From assembly GCA_037349315.1 (NCBI GenBank), contig JBAIAC010000030.1, forward strand, positions 11,491,501 to 11,555,500: 64,000 bases of DNA. Direction: 5' to 3'. The stretch's first letter is position 1. The number at the start of each line of letters is the position of its first letter. A model generated the notes under the pieces. That model was given only the letters and a program-made list of their open reading frames with translations, made no database searches and had not been told where the DNA came from. A program made the translations under genes and the position numbers. This stretch comes from Chelydra serpentina. Lineage: Eukaryota; Chordata; Testudines; Chelydridae. This document shows, piece by piece, positions 11,456 through 23,319 of the stretch.

Positions 11456-11485
11456 AAATTATCACAAATGTCTTCAGGCAAATAA
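11456..11485 (+). CDS. CCDC172: CCDC172 terminal coding exon (C-terminus and stop)
   Basis: After a strong acceptor (CTTTCTTTTTTGCAG ending at 11455), frame 0 reads KLSQMSSGK and then TAA at 11483-11485. The phase matches the upstream exon exactly, because the 88-bp exon ends on a codon boundary. The resulting tail length is close to that of mammalian CCDC172, which ends about 12 residues after EIEFL. The sequence itself is weakly conserved, so the assignment rests on phase, distance and splice site. The 3' UTR follows; an AATAAA at 11481-11486 overlaps the stop and cannot be the working poly(A) signal. Confidence 0.6.
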   Translation, partial: KLSQMSSGK

Positions 11486-12671
11486 ATAATATACAGAAGA
11501 TTGATTTAAATGTCACAGAAACCAGTCTTTGCAGTACTTTAACTACACACATTTTAGTAAGCCTTTGTTAAGCTATCATCCTTCATATTTCTTGCTGGGA
11601 AAACAAAGATTCTGTTTCTCAGTAGATTTTGTAACTTCTTCTTTTGCTGTTTATTAATGTGGGCATTTGGTTACTTCAAAAATAATATATTTCCTGTTTT
11701 GGCAGTGATCCCATTCCCATATTCAACAGGCATCCCTGCCTAGGTTGTTCCTTTACCATCTCTGAATATGGTGCACAAGCCAGTACAGATACAGTAGAGT
11801 TCATAACTAACGCCATTCTGAGTGTACCATTTTCTCTGTGTATCCACTTTCATCATATTCCTCCTCTTACTAGGAAAGGTAATAGCATGGGTGTCCTCTG
11901 AGACAGACACTTATGCTGCCAACAGGAGATATTTACATGCCATATGGTTATTTATACCTTAAAAGCTCAATTTGTGCAAGCTTCATAAAGCAGGCCAGAG
12001 CCCAGAAGTACAAAGGTGAAAGTCTAGAATAACTTCTATGGAGTGGCAGCAACCACAAAGCCACTCTGCTAGTTAGTACATGTTTTTTTCTAATTACACC
12101 CCCGCTCCCAAAAAATATCACTATCTTAATTCTCATCAGTTAACACTACAGACTAAATCCTATTCTCAGGGCACAGTATAAGTAACTGGGCTGTTTCATG
12201 AGGATTTCCTTGGGGTTTAAGTTTAAGGAATCCTCCCCCACTCAGTGCTGTATGATCCATGATTGCCACTTCAGCCTCAGGGCTGCAGGTCTCCATTGCC
12301 CAGGGTACTCCACAGGTGTGGAGGAAGCCAGGGGGAGTGGGTGGATCTATTTGTCCCCAGTGAAATACTGTATCCAAGCTCCACAAAGCATATTTTCTTA
12401 CAGTTTTTGGAAATTGACCACCCCCTTGTGCCTGAGATTGGGGGAGAGAGTTTATCCCTGTAAGGAGCTAATTCTGCAGTTCAAAAATCCAGCAAATTCT
12501 CATTGACTTTAATAGTTTTGTCCATGTTTGGATTGCAGAGTTGGTCCTAAAGCATACTCTAAAACCACCTAGTCATATAAAGTAGGAATTATTACCATTA
12601 CCAATAACTATTGCTGTTAAAGTTGATGACAGTTGACTTCATCATTAATATTAAAGTGTTTTTTCATGTGA
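11486..12671. other. CCDC172 3' UTR and intergenic sequence
   Basis: No further exon is recognised. The 77- and 102-residue frames at 12153-12506 lack known motifs and overlap on opposite strands, so they look like chance frames. Confidence 0.45.
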
Positions 12672-12815
12672 GTTCTTTTAGGCCTTGATTCAGCACAACA
12701 CTTAAGTATAAGCTTAACTTTAAGCATATCAATAGTCCCAGTGACTTCAATAATACTAGTTGCCTACTTAAAGTTACGCGAGAGCTCAAGTCCTTTGCTG
12801 AACTGAGTCAAATTC
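12672..12815. repeat. Ancient palindromic amniote MITE
   Basis: GATTCAGCACAACACTTAAG on the left and the inverted CTTTGCTGAACTGAGTC on the right enclose a centre containing CAGTGACTTCAATAATACT. This is the degraded 'attgacttcaatgg' palindrome style of old amniote DNA elements. It codes for nothing. Confidence 0.5.
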
Positions 12816-14005
12816 AGAGGTGGCGTCTAAGGAGATACAAGTTATGTCAAAGAACCTCAAGTTGGCTAAACTGGTGTAATTTACATGCTATGGGACTGGA
12901 AGAAAGTGAAAATTACATAAATCTGGGCCTTCTCTGTACTGGGATTAGGATTTTCCTGCCTTGTTTATTCAGATAATGTCATTGACATTGATTGTACTAG
13001 CCATGAGAATCAACTGACTAGGATTTGACTCCTAATCTGGTGAAAACCTGTTATTAATATTCAATCTCAGTATGCATGTGTTTAAATTGTTCATTTACAA
13101 GTGTTCCTTGGGTCTCTTTTCCAATGGTATTATTTATGGGTAGCTATTCAGCCCAAACATATAAAGTATATACGTAATAGATGTTAAATATAAACAGTAT
13201 TTGAATAGTGTATGTATACAATTCAATTGAGTGATATGAGCAATATTATCCAATTAAAAATATTAGCAAAAGTTGGATTTTTTGTCTACATGAACCTGAG
13301 GAGAACATGGTCAGGCCTTTAGTGCTAATGCTAACTAAAGAGAAGCTGGAGTGAGAAGATTTCTTAGTTTGACAGCGAGGTCTAATATGAGAAATATATT
13401 TTGCTGTTAGTTCAGCTAAAGACAATTAGAGATACAGACAACTATTCTACAGCCTTTACTCAGGCAACACACTCCAGGGTGTTTTCCCTTAGAAATGACT
13501 GTAAGATTACACACTTAAAAGACATTTAGTATCCCCATTTCCCTCAGATGACAATGGAATAAACAAACAAAAAAATCACAGCCAAGAGAGAGAGTCAATA
13601 ACAGAGGCTCTTAATCTTGTGCCATTGAAGTGGATGGTGATACAGTACTATAACTGACTACATTGAGTGCAGGATCGGGTAGAAGGTCTAATAGCACCTC
13701 CTTATGGCTACATTTGGAGATCAGCTTTTACCCACTCTGGCCTCCCCTTCTGTCAGTTATTCATGCTGTGACTCCCCCCCACAACTCAGAATGCTCCTTC
13801 TTCCTGACTCAGCCCTCTGGCCATGTCTACACAGTAATTACAAACCCGCAGCTGGCCCTGTAGACCTTCGGGCTTGGGCTGGAGCCCAGGCTCTAGGATC
13901 CTGCGAGATGGTAGGGCCCCAGAGTCAGGGCTGCAGCCTGAACCCAAACATCTACACTGCAATTAAACAACCCCACAACCCAAGAGCCAGCCCAACCCAT
14001 GAGCC

Positions 14006-14452
14006 CAGGGCCAGCGCACCCACTAGGCGACCCTAGGTGGTTGCCTAGGGCGCCGGTAGCCGGCTGGCGGCGGCTGCCTCCCGGCTCCAGGGCTGAGCTG
14101 GGAACCGGGAGGGTGGTTGCCGCCTGCTTCCTGGCTTCGGGTCTGAGCCGGGAGCTGGGGGCGGCTGCCTCCCGCCCTCCCAGCTCCGCAGCCAGCCGCC
14201 CCCCGCTGAGCCGCGGCTGCTGCCCAGCTCCGCAGCTGAGCCGGGGGGGGCGGCTGCTTGCGGGCGGGGGGCTGAGCTACCAGCCCGCAGGGAGTGGGGA
14301 GGGATGGGGGGACTGGCTGCCGCTGGGGGGGGTGGTGTTAGCTGGGGGGGGAAGGGCACGGAGGGGGCAGTGTTAGCTGGGCGGCGGGGAGGGCGCAGGG
14401 CTGGTGCAAGGACGTTTCGCCTAGGGCGCGAAACGTCCTTGCACCGGCCCTG
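14006..14452. mobile_element. GC-rich non-autonomous hAT element, perfect CATGAGCC duplication
   Basis: This 447-bp element has CAGGGCCAGCGCACC on the left and, inverted, GGTGC...GCACCGGCCCTG on the right. It is flanked by perfect 8-bp copies of CATGAGCC (13998-14005 and 14453-14460), the hAT signature. The core is CpG- and G-rich. It explains the overlapping 125- and 139-residue frames here, which are not genes. A strong hairpin lies at its right end (14403-14445). Confidence 0.88.
14403..14445. repeat. Perfect 17-bp inverted repeat (hairpin)
   Basis: GGTGCAAGGACGTTTCG (14403-14419) pairs perfectly with 14429-14445 around a 9-bp loop. It lies at the right terminus of the hAT element and probably forms part of its sub-terminal structure. 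Confidence 0.9.
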
Positions 14453-14545
14453 CATGAGCCCCATGAACCTGAGTCAGCTGGCACTGGCCAGCTGCAGGTG
14501 TCTAATTGTAGTGTAGACATACCCTCAATAGTCCTCCCCTTCCAG

Positions 14546-15107
14546 TGTAACAAAGTCCCTCTGGATCAGCTGGTGTTTCCAACAATCCTGTGACACTTCC
14601 CAGTGGCTGGTAAGGGAACCCAGGCCCATCCTCTACACTGGGTTCTAACCTAGGGACCCTATAACAAGCAGCTAAATTCTGCTCAGTCCCACTCCTTGCT
14701 GCTGTTTCCCTGGGCTTCTTCCTACTCAGTGCTCTCAGGCTCTCTTTCCCCCACAGTTCTTCTGGGATTGACCCTTGTTCCAGGTCTTATTCTCCCTTTT
14801 GGGTTTTCTCCTCCCTACCTCTCTGCTCTCAGAGCGTGATCACAGACTCTCTCCCCGCAGCCTCCTTCTGCTCTAAATTTCCTGGCTTTATCCTAAGGAG
14901 CCTGCTCCTACCCAGCTGGGCTTCATGTTCAGTTAAACCTGGTTCTCCCTGTAGGTGCAGTCAGATAACATAATTGGCCTCTCAAGCCCACATTAACATA
15001 GGGGCCGACTTTCTCCGTGGGTGCTCCAGCACCGGAGCACCCACGGAGTCGGCGCCTATGCACATTAACCCTTTCAGGGCCTGTGTGGGGTGCACATCCC
15101 CATCACA
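14546..15107 (-). mobile_element. Degenerate solo LTR
   Basis: It begins TGTAACAAAGTCCCTCTGG and ends CCCCATCACA, resembling the LTR at 6480-7139 (TGTGACAAAGTTCCTCC...). No matching target duplication is seen, so it is older or its ends are misplaced. A 64-bp foldback element is inserted at 14997-15060. Orientation is taken from the relative at 6480 and is uncertain. Confidence 0.55.
14997..15060. mobile_element. Tiny (64-bp) foldback hAT element
   Basis: CATAGGGGCCGAC at the left and the inverted GTCGGCGCCTATG at the right enclose a perfect 15-bp stem (15013-15027 with 15034-15048, six-base loop). The flanks are perfect 8-bp copies of CACATTAA (14989-14996 and 15061-15068). The whole element is little more than a hairpin. 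Confidence 0.88.
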
Positions 15108-16513
15108 GCATGTTTGGCAATAATATAAATAGCAGTAGTTCTACTTCTTGAGATCAGCATGCTCGAGCATATTCTCAGTTAAAATACAATGACAGTTGGT
15201 CAGCTAACCAAATTCCTATAAATCTCATCGCATTAGCTGAGGATTTGTCAGCTTCTTGTTAGTGGGATATTATACATTGTATTTTTGTTTGCTTTTTTCT
15301 AAATTGCTAATTCCTTTTTTATTTTAGATGCAAGGCCAAGGCAAATAGCCTTCTCTGTGGCAATATGTGCAATATGTCATACACAGAAAAACAATTAGGT
15401 TTAACACCATCTTCTGCTATCAAAAGGTAACTGGTCACCTGGCCCAGAAACAAAAGTTCTAAGGCCCAAATAGTCAAAAGTAGACACTGATTCTTGGCGC
15501 CCCAGTTTTGGAGTTGCTAACTTGAGATGCCTTGGGTCTGATTCTCAGAGATGCTGAACCACCATATTTGCATCCATTGATTTCAACTGGAATTATGGGT
15601 CCTACTTTTACACGTGAGCTAGCAATGCTATTTTCATCGATTGTCAAAAACAATAAAATTTCACTTATGTTCTTGTTAAAGGGTATTAAGGCATCACATT
15701 TCATTAATTTTCATTTTTTTTTAAATATCAGACAGGTTCAGGGGAATATTTACAACCCCCAACCACTTATGATTTTTCATCTACTCCTGTAAATTGATTA
15801 CCAGCTACCAGTCTCCACCGTTGCTATAATCTCATCTATAGGGCAAACCTGTCGGTCACTCATGTTTCAAAAGCAGGCTGGGTTGTTCAAACTTTATTTA
15901 AAAACTTGATGTGGGAGCTGCTTCATTTTTTCCAATTCATCGTCTTAAGTGTTTAAAGTCCTATGCAACTTATTTGGAAAAGGGTGTTATGATAGTGCTC
16001 TGTGTCTTTATGTATGTAAAAAATTAATAGAATATGATATTTAAAATTTTAGTTACTGGGTTTTGCAGAATCAAGAAAACTTCTTGATGTTGGGCACTGC
16101 AAATGGGTTCCACTATGCAGCTCTTTACATCAGCTCTTAACAGAGGGCAAGGGGGCTGCAGGCTTAGCTTGACTTTACAGTTCAAAAATCCTGTAATTTA
16201 CTTAAAGATTAGTAAAAAATAGGAAAACAGGGTAGATGAAAGCACACTAATAAACTGTAGTATGCATCAGCAGTGTCCACACGGACAGTCAGTGGGTAGC
16301 ACGGTGGTACAGGATAGATTTACACCCCAGTTTGCTGAAAACTAAATGTTTGTGTAAACAGGCCCAGAGCTTCCAAACAGGATGGAATGTATAAGTATAT
16401 TTCAGATAAATCAAACTAAATACAGTAAGCAGACACACTGAAAATGAGGCTTGTTCTTGTTTGAGATCGGAATTTTATAGCCACTAAATTCGTCTTTCTA
16501 TGGTTCATACATA
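15108..16513. other. Gene-free intergenic stretch
   Basis: Nothing coding is recognised. The pair of overlapping frames at 15474-15792 lacks motifs. AT-rich single-copy-like sequence. Confidence 0.45.
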
Positions 16514-16521
16514 GTCTAGAG

Positions 16522-17203
16522 TAGGGTGACCAGGTGTCCCGATAAAATCGGGACTGTCCCGATATTTAACTCTTTGTCCCGCGTCCCGATCGATGTACGA
16601 TCTGGACGTCAATTGTCCCGACATTCAGGTAAGGAGGCGGCGAGCGGGAGGGAGGCGCCAACTCCGTGGGTGCTCTGGGGCAGTTAAGCTCCCCGCTCCT
16701 CGCCTCCTTCTCCGCCCCAGTGTGCTGTGTCCCCGCTCCTCCCCCTCCCTCCCAGCGCTTCCTGCCACCTAACAGCTGTTTGGCGCTGTTTGGACTTTCC
16801 GGGAGGGAGGGGGAGGCGTGGGGATGCAGCACGCTCAGGGGAGGAGGCGGAGAAGAGGCAGGGCAGGGGCAGGGAGTTGGGGGAAGGGGGCGGAATGGGG
16901 GCGGGGATGGTGCAGGGGAGCATCCACCCGGCAGAGGGGAAGTCAGCACCGTAAGCAAGTGGTGGGAGCGGGGCGTGAAAAGGCGAGTGGTGGGTGGGGA
17001 GGGTGAAGTGGCGAGCATTGGGTGGGGACTGAGGAGGGATGCAGCAAGCCAGCAGCTGGCTGGGGGATGAGGAAGGGCGTGAGGGGGCGGGACCTGGGGC
17101 AGAGTGGGGGAGGAGCCTGGGAGGAGCAGGGGGTGGACTGTGGGCGGGGCTGATGACACCCCAATGTGTCCCAACATTTCAGTGTTGTGATCTGGTCACC
17201 CTA
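16522..17203. mobile_element. Non-autonomous hAT element with GTCTAGAG duplication
   Basis: Ends TAGGGTGACCAG and CTGGTCACCCTA are inverted. Perfect 8-bp GTCTAGAG copies flank it (16514-16521 and 17204-17211). The outer 100 bp carry tandem TCCCGAT motifs. The core (16620-17160) is a G-rich, CCCTCC/GGGAGG-type sequence that produces the false 203- and 134-residue frames. The same ends recur at 30995-31118 and 61625-61743, and internally near 23935-23963. Confidence 0.9.
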
Positions 17204-17211
17204 GTCTAGAG

Positions 17212-19240
17212 TAGAAAAATTGGGCAATCCTGGCTATCATTCACAAGAGGAGGTTTTGTAAAAGGAATACTTTAGTGCCATCTGCTGGGCTATACCCTAC
17301 AACACAACTTTAAACGGGATATCAAATAGGTTTAATTTTTTATTACATGAATATAGAATGTTTGCTCTCTCTTTTGTACAATCATTTTCATTTCATCAGT
17401 TCTAATCAGACATCTCATATTAAAACTTATATATCTTTAATTTCCCTTTCTAAATTTTACAGGCACTGATATTATATGTATTTCCCGGAATAACGTGAAA
17501 CAGTATATAGTAGGTGTGTTCTAGCAACACTGTCCTTATAAAATACTAATGCCCATTTTCCATTAGAAAATTATCATAGCGTATATGAAGATCAAGTTTC
17601 AGATCAACAACATTCCAAAATATATCACACTGCATTCATGATTTTGCACTGTACAATGAAAGAAAGTCAAGGGACATGTTGAATAGGGTGTGGGCAGCCT
17701 AATGACAGCTCTCGAGGCAACAGTTCCATTCCAGAGACCAGACAGAGCAATGAAGGGGACTCATCAGGTTAAAAAAATAAAAAAATCACCCTCCACATCT
17801 GCATGCACACTGTGTCATTTTTTAAGCCGGTTCAGACTTGTCCATTCCTCTGTATTCAACTGGGAATGGGAATGATTCCAGTCTTTCATCCATAATAAGA
17901 TCAGTGGCAGTGAATGAAGACTAGTCATGGCTAGGAATGTGAGGAATTCAGTTATAAGAACTTTCCTCCTCATTTCAAGTGGCTTTGAAGCTCTCTGGTG
18001 AAAATAATTACGTTTCTTTTTTGTGACCTGCAGAAGGCTGACTTTCCTCTTGAATAATACTGCGAAGCCTGGCCTTCATGGGCATGTGATGCTCAGAAAG
18101 ACAGACTGAGCTCTTCTGATTCATCAGCACAGTTTGATGTTTCCATTAGTGAAAAAAGCCTGTCTTTATGCACAAGAAGTAGTATTTCAAATAAATCTTT
18201 AAAAATCAGATCACAGTAATGAGCACTTTAAAATTTTGCTCCTCAAAAAAAGTAGATTTTTCTTGAAATATTCATTTTCCTGTAAAGATTCTTCCCATGA
18301 TCAAGCCAATATGAGAGCGTTCTGACTCTGTATGTGATGAGATTACACAAACTATTTGCAGTTTTTTCCATTTACTGCTACATGACATTTACATGTTGAA
18401 AGACTTCATTAATGGCCAGATCCTGTATTCCTTTCTTAGGCACAACTTTTATAGACTGTAATGAGGGTATTGAGTGAGTTAGAGCTGCAGGATCTGTCCC
18501 TGTATATAGAGTAATGTCTTTCTGAAATTAATCTGACAATATAATAAATATCAGCTAAGCCATAACTTTTCGCTGTCCATCTGCAGACTGCTACATTCAT
18601 GTACTTGAAATCCACCATACTGCCATCACCATTTAATCAGTTAGGGCACATGTCACATATTTCAAGATAAACTGCAGCACAATGCTGTTACCGTAATCTC
18701 CAGTTTAAAGGACAAATTCCTCACAACATGCAGATGTTAAGTGCACCTCAGCTCTAGTACTCCACAGTCACTTCACCTAACAAAAGGCTGCATTTGAAAC
18801 ATGTATGGTGATGCTTTGCTCAGAACCCCTGATGGAAATTTTCCAGGAATTTGATACTGATGTTTGTTGATAATAAGAGTTCACTGTATCATAGCAGGCA
18901 ACTGTACAGTTTGCCTGTTAACTCCCTGCAAGCTCACTGAAATACATCGAATGACTTGGCCCTACGTACCCTCTGTTCCAAACCATGAATATTTACAAGT
19001 TTTACTATCTTAGTGTTCTTCTCAGGTAGCATTGGCAAAGAGAGCTCATCTTTCTCCTAATTCCCCAGTTAAAGGTCTATGGGCTGGATCATCTTCTCTG
19101 TCTCCACAGCTCTGGTGGTTCTAATTGAGAGGTGTATAGGAAGGGCTAGGTCTGGGGAACTGTTGAATTCTTCCTAAAGTGCACTGCTGAGACTGAGCTC
19201 TTTCTCAGGTGAGCTCTCCAACAGTGGCCAATGCCAGATG
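17212..19240. other. Gene-free intergenic stretch, no repeat recognised
   Basis: About 2 kb of AT-rich sequence without a repeat family I can name and without coding frames over 62 residues. Confidence 0.45.
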
Positions 19241-19244
19241 CTTC

Positions 19245-20400
19245 AAAGAGAATGAGAAGAACTTGGCAATTATCAAGTGATCCACTCCTGTGGTCCAGTC
19301 CCAGCATCTGGCAGTTAGAGGTTTAGGGACACCCAGAGCATGGGGTTGCATTCCTGACCATCATGGCTAATAGCCACTGATGGACCTATCCTCCATGAAC
19401 TTCTCATCCTTTTTTTAATCCAGTTATGCTTTTGGCCTTCACAACATCCCCCGGGAACAACTTCCACAGATTGACTGTGCGTTGTGTGAAGAAGTACTTT
19501 CTTTTGCTTGTTTTTAAACTTCCGGCCTATCAATTTAATTGGGTGACCCTTGCTTCTTGTGTTATGTGACGGGGTAAATAACACTTTCTTATTCACCTTC
19601 TCCCCACAATTCAAGATTTTATTGACCTTTATCATATCCCCCTTGGTCGTCTCCTTTCCAAGCAGAACAGCCCCAGTCTTTTTAATCTCTCCTCATATGG
19701 AATCTGTTCTATATCCTTAATCATTTTTGTTGCCCGTCTCTGTGCCTTTTCAATTTCTAATATATCTTTTTTGAGATGGGGCAAACATGACTACACACAG
19801 TATTCAAGGTGTGGGCATACCATGGATTTATATAGTGGTATTATGATATTTACTGTCTTATTATCTATCCCTTTCCTAATGGTTCCTAATATTCTGTTAG
19901 CTTTTTTGACTGCTGCTGCACATTGAGGGAATTTTTTTTCAGAGAACTATCCACAATGACACCAGGATCTCTTTCTTGAGTGGTAACAATTAATTTAGAC
20001 CTCCATCATTGTGTATATATAGTTGGGATTATGTTTTCCAATGTGCATTAGTTTGCATTTATCAACACTGAATTTCATCTGCCGTGTTGGTGCCCAGTCA
20101 CTCAGTTTCGTGAGATCCCTTTGTAACTCTTCGCAACCTGCTTTGGACTTAATTGTCTTGAGTAATTTTGTATCATCTGCAAACTCCTCACTGTTTACTC
20201 CTTTTTCCAGATCATTTATGAATATGTTGAACAGAACTGGTCCCAGTACAGATTCCTGGGGGATACCACTATTTGCCCTCTACATTCTGAAAACTTACTA
20301 TTTATTCCTACGTTTTGTTTCCTATCTTTTAACCAGTGACTGATTTATTAGAAGACCATCTCTCTTATCCCATTACTGTTTAGTTTGCTGAAGAGCCTTT
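19245..20400 (-). mobile_element. CR1 LINE, 3' half, minus strand
   Basis: On the minus strand this reads from reverse transcriptase (SVLGPV-like, then the catalytic EFADDTKL at about 20166-20197), through SDWAPTRQMKF and CKLMHIGK, to the C-terminal region (HNTRSKGHPIKLIGRKFK at about 19500-19570) and the CR1 3' untranslated region. It is interrupted by stops and frameshifts. The 60132-60515 fragment is another copy of its 3' end. Confidence 0.88.
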
Positions 20401-20850
20401 TGTGAGGGACTCTTTGTCGATGCAAAGAATTCAGTTATTTGCTTCGCAATGGCCTTGTTTTCCGAGTGCTCTTTTAGACCCTCAATTGTCCAGCGGCCCC
20501 ACTGATTGGCAGGCTTCCTGCTTCTGATATACTTTTTTTTTTTGGTGCTGTTAGTATGAGTGTTTTGTTAATTGCTTTTCTAATTCTTTTTTTGACCTGC
20601 ACTTTTACACTTCACTTGCCAGAATTTATGCTCCTTTCTATTTTCCTCATTAGGATTTGAATTCCAATTTTTAAGAGATGCCATTTTACCTCTGGATGCC
20701 CCCTTTTACTCTGTTGTTTAGCCATGGTGGCACTTTTTGGTCCTATTACCTTTTTAAAAAAATTTATTTTGATTTGGCATATACGTTTAATTTGAGCCTC
20801 TATTATGGTGTTTTCAAAAAGGTTCCATGCAGTTTGGTGAGCTCACAATG
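20401..20850 (-). mobile_element. CR1 endonuclease-RT linker fragment, minus strand
   Basis: The minus strand gives degenerate pieces of the lysine-rich segment between endonuclease and reverse transcriptase (for example IEAQIKRI, then NKAIAKQITEFFAS). It lies just upstream, in element orientation, of the 19245-20400 copy. It may be the same insertion with an internal deletion. Confidence 0.55.
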
Positions 20851-21289
20851 AGTTACGTGGGAGGTGGAGCACAATGATATTTCTCCATTGTTGACCTCAA
20901 CCAAATTCACATGTCTACTGTGGCCATTGGGGTGTGTATACAGTACTTCTACTTGCAACACATAGGCTAGAATCAAGACAGATGCAAAGACAAATTCATA
21001 CAAACATCATAAAAGAGTCTCTGGACCTCATGCCAGTCATTGCAAGAAACCAAAAGCATAGGTCGAGTCCTGAACATGACTCCACAAGCAATCAGAGTAC
21101 ATAACTAAAATGCCGCCATACACAATATTATCACTAAACTAAACTGAGAACTAAATCAGTGGCACCTGTCACATTCACAAGCCATTATGGCTTTCCCATG
21201 AACTATTGACCAATAGACTTATCCTGTAATAGGTGTAGCATAATGTCTCCATCTGGAGACTTACCTAATTTATAGTAGCATTAGGCAAG

Positions 21290-22345
21290 GCATGGTTGTA
21301 TAGAAAACCCATTAAATGGGTGAAAACCTGGGTAAATAAATGTTTCAGTTTTGGTGGTGTCTCAAATAACCTCTACTCCTATTCAACCCCTGTTTACACA
21401 TCCAAGGATCACATTAGCCCTTTGACCACACTGTCATGTCTGGGAGCTCATGTTCAGTTGACTATCCACCACAACCCCCAAATCTTTTTCAGACACACTG
21501 CTTCTCAGGAGAGTCCCCAATCCTGTAAGTATGGCCAATATTCTTTGTTCCTAGAGGTATACATTTACATTTAGCCATATTAAACGCATATTTTTGCTTG
21601 TGCCCAGCCTATCAAAAGATCCAGATCCATCTGAATCAGGAACCCGTCCTCTTCATTATTTACCATTCCCCAAATTTGTATGTTGTCTTCAAACTTTATC
21701 AGTGATGATGTTATGTTTTTTTCCAGGTCATTGATAAATATTAAATACCACAGGGCTAAAAAACACATCCCTGCAGGACCCCAGCAGACACACTCCCTCT
21801 CAGTAAGGATTCTCAATTTCCAATTTCATTTTGAAACCTATCAGCTAGCTAGTTTTTAATCCGTTTAGTGCATGCCATGTAAATTTTGTATCATTCTAGG
21901 TTGTTGGTTTTTTCATCAAAATGTCATGTGGTACCTTACAGATGTCTCAGTATATTACATTATTACCTTTATCAACTAACCATGTAATCTCATCAAAAAG
22001 AGATATCAAGTTTGTTTGACAGGGTCTGTTTTCCATAAAACCACGTTGATTGGCATGAATTATATTACACTCCTTTAAGTCTTCATCAATTCAGCCTGTA
22101 TCAGCTGCTCCATTATCTTGACCAGGATCAATGTCAGACTGACAGACCTATAATTACCTAAGTCTTCCTGTTTTCTCTTTTTAAATATTGGCAAAACATA
22201 AGGTTTTTTCCAGTCTTCTCGAACTTCCCCAGACTCACTGAAGACCAAAATAAATAATCTAGGGAGCTCCTCATCCAGCCATTTTAAAACTCTTGCATAA
22301 AAGTTATCCTGACCTGCTGATTTTAAAATGTCTAATTTAAGTAGC
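21290..22345 (-). mobile_element. Second CR1-type LINE fragment, minus strand
   Basis: Minus-strand translation gives ordered reverse transcriptase pieces: SAGQDNFYARVLKW, then NYRSVSLT, then CQTNLISLFDEITWLVDKGN, then IFINDLEKNITSSLIKFEDN (a changed FxDD position), then GWAQ. It ends near 21290. A different CR1 subfamily from the neighbour at 19245-20400, since both contain the same RT segment. It is dead, with many stops. Confidence 0.82.
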
Positions 22346-23311
22346 TGCTGTTATAACATACTCCTAGGAGGAGAGGATGTGGGGGACCAGAAATAGATGA
22401 AGGAGGTGAGGGAAACTCAAAAGGGAAGCCAAAGAGAGGGGGGAGGGGAAAGTCAAGAGTGGGAAAATGATGGATTTTAAAGGGAGGAATAAGAAATTGA
22501 AAGATTAAAAGGTGAGGTACTTATGTAAATAAAGTGATGCATATTCAGTAAATATGAAAATTACACATTTTTTCATACAATCTGCAGCTGTTAAAACCTA
22601 CAGCTTTATGAGGTATGCCCACCTAGACTCTATGCAGTGAGGAAAATACAGCAGTCATATGCAGTAGATCACTGAGTTTTCATAGTGACAAACATTCACT
22701 GATTTCCGGAAAGCTTAGATATGCCACTGTATGGACAAAATGCATTTGCGGTTGTACATCTAGTATATATTTGCAATTAGTGAGATTGTGTATGCAGATC
22801 AAGAATTGTATGTGCAAATAGGTATTTGGACACATTTTTATGCAGTTACTGGACTGTGAAATTTTAATGGCTGTGTGCAAGATATTTTGCATAAATAATT
22901 GTATGCCAACCTCATTGAAAACCTGACCTTCAGTCTGCCAGACAGAATACAGTATTAGCAGTCATACGCCAAATTACACTCTTTACAGAGGAAATTGATA
23001 CCATTGACCTAATCCACATAGGCTGCCAATTTCCTCATCTCTGGCAGAAACACATACGGGATGATAGGAAGATGACTTATTTCTAATATGTTCACAGGCA
23101 AGGATATGGTGAATACTATTTCCAGACAGCTTTAACACGTGTCTGGACAGGTGGGTGGTTTGCGTAATTCTGCTGCACAGTAATTAGATTTTGAGTATTT
23201 AACAGGCAGAAGAGTTCTGGATTATTGAACATGAAGATTCGATAGATGACTTTGTCTCCTGAAAATGCTCCTCTGATCTCATCCCCTTCCCTAAAACAGC
23301 AGACACTTAAC
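22346..23311. other. Gene-free stretch
   Basis: No gene or nameable repeat is seen. A short purine-rich tract lies at 22365-22510. Confidence 0.45.
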
Positions 23312-23319
23312 TCATAAGT

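Larger units (their letters stand above)
13819..14523. mobile_element. MITE (GGGTATGTCTACAC ends) split by a younger hAT element
   Basis: The left end CCATGTCTACACAGTAATTA and right end TAATTGTAGTGTAGACATACC are inverted copies, as in the 10939-11153 element. The inner part holds a GC-rich hAT element (14006-14452) with perfect target duplication, so this MITE was there first. Confidence 0.72.

Noticed and set aside
16566..17177. 203-residue proline-rich minus-strand frame
   Set aside because: It lies wholly within the GC-rich core of a hAT element (16522-17203); low-complexity translation of GGGAGG-type sequence.
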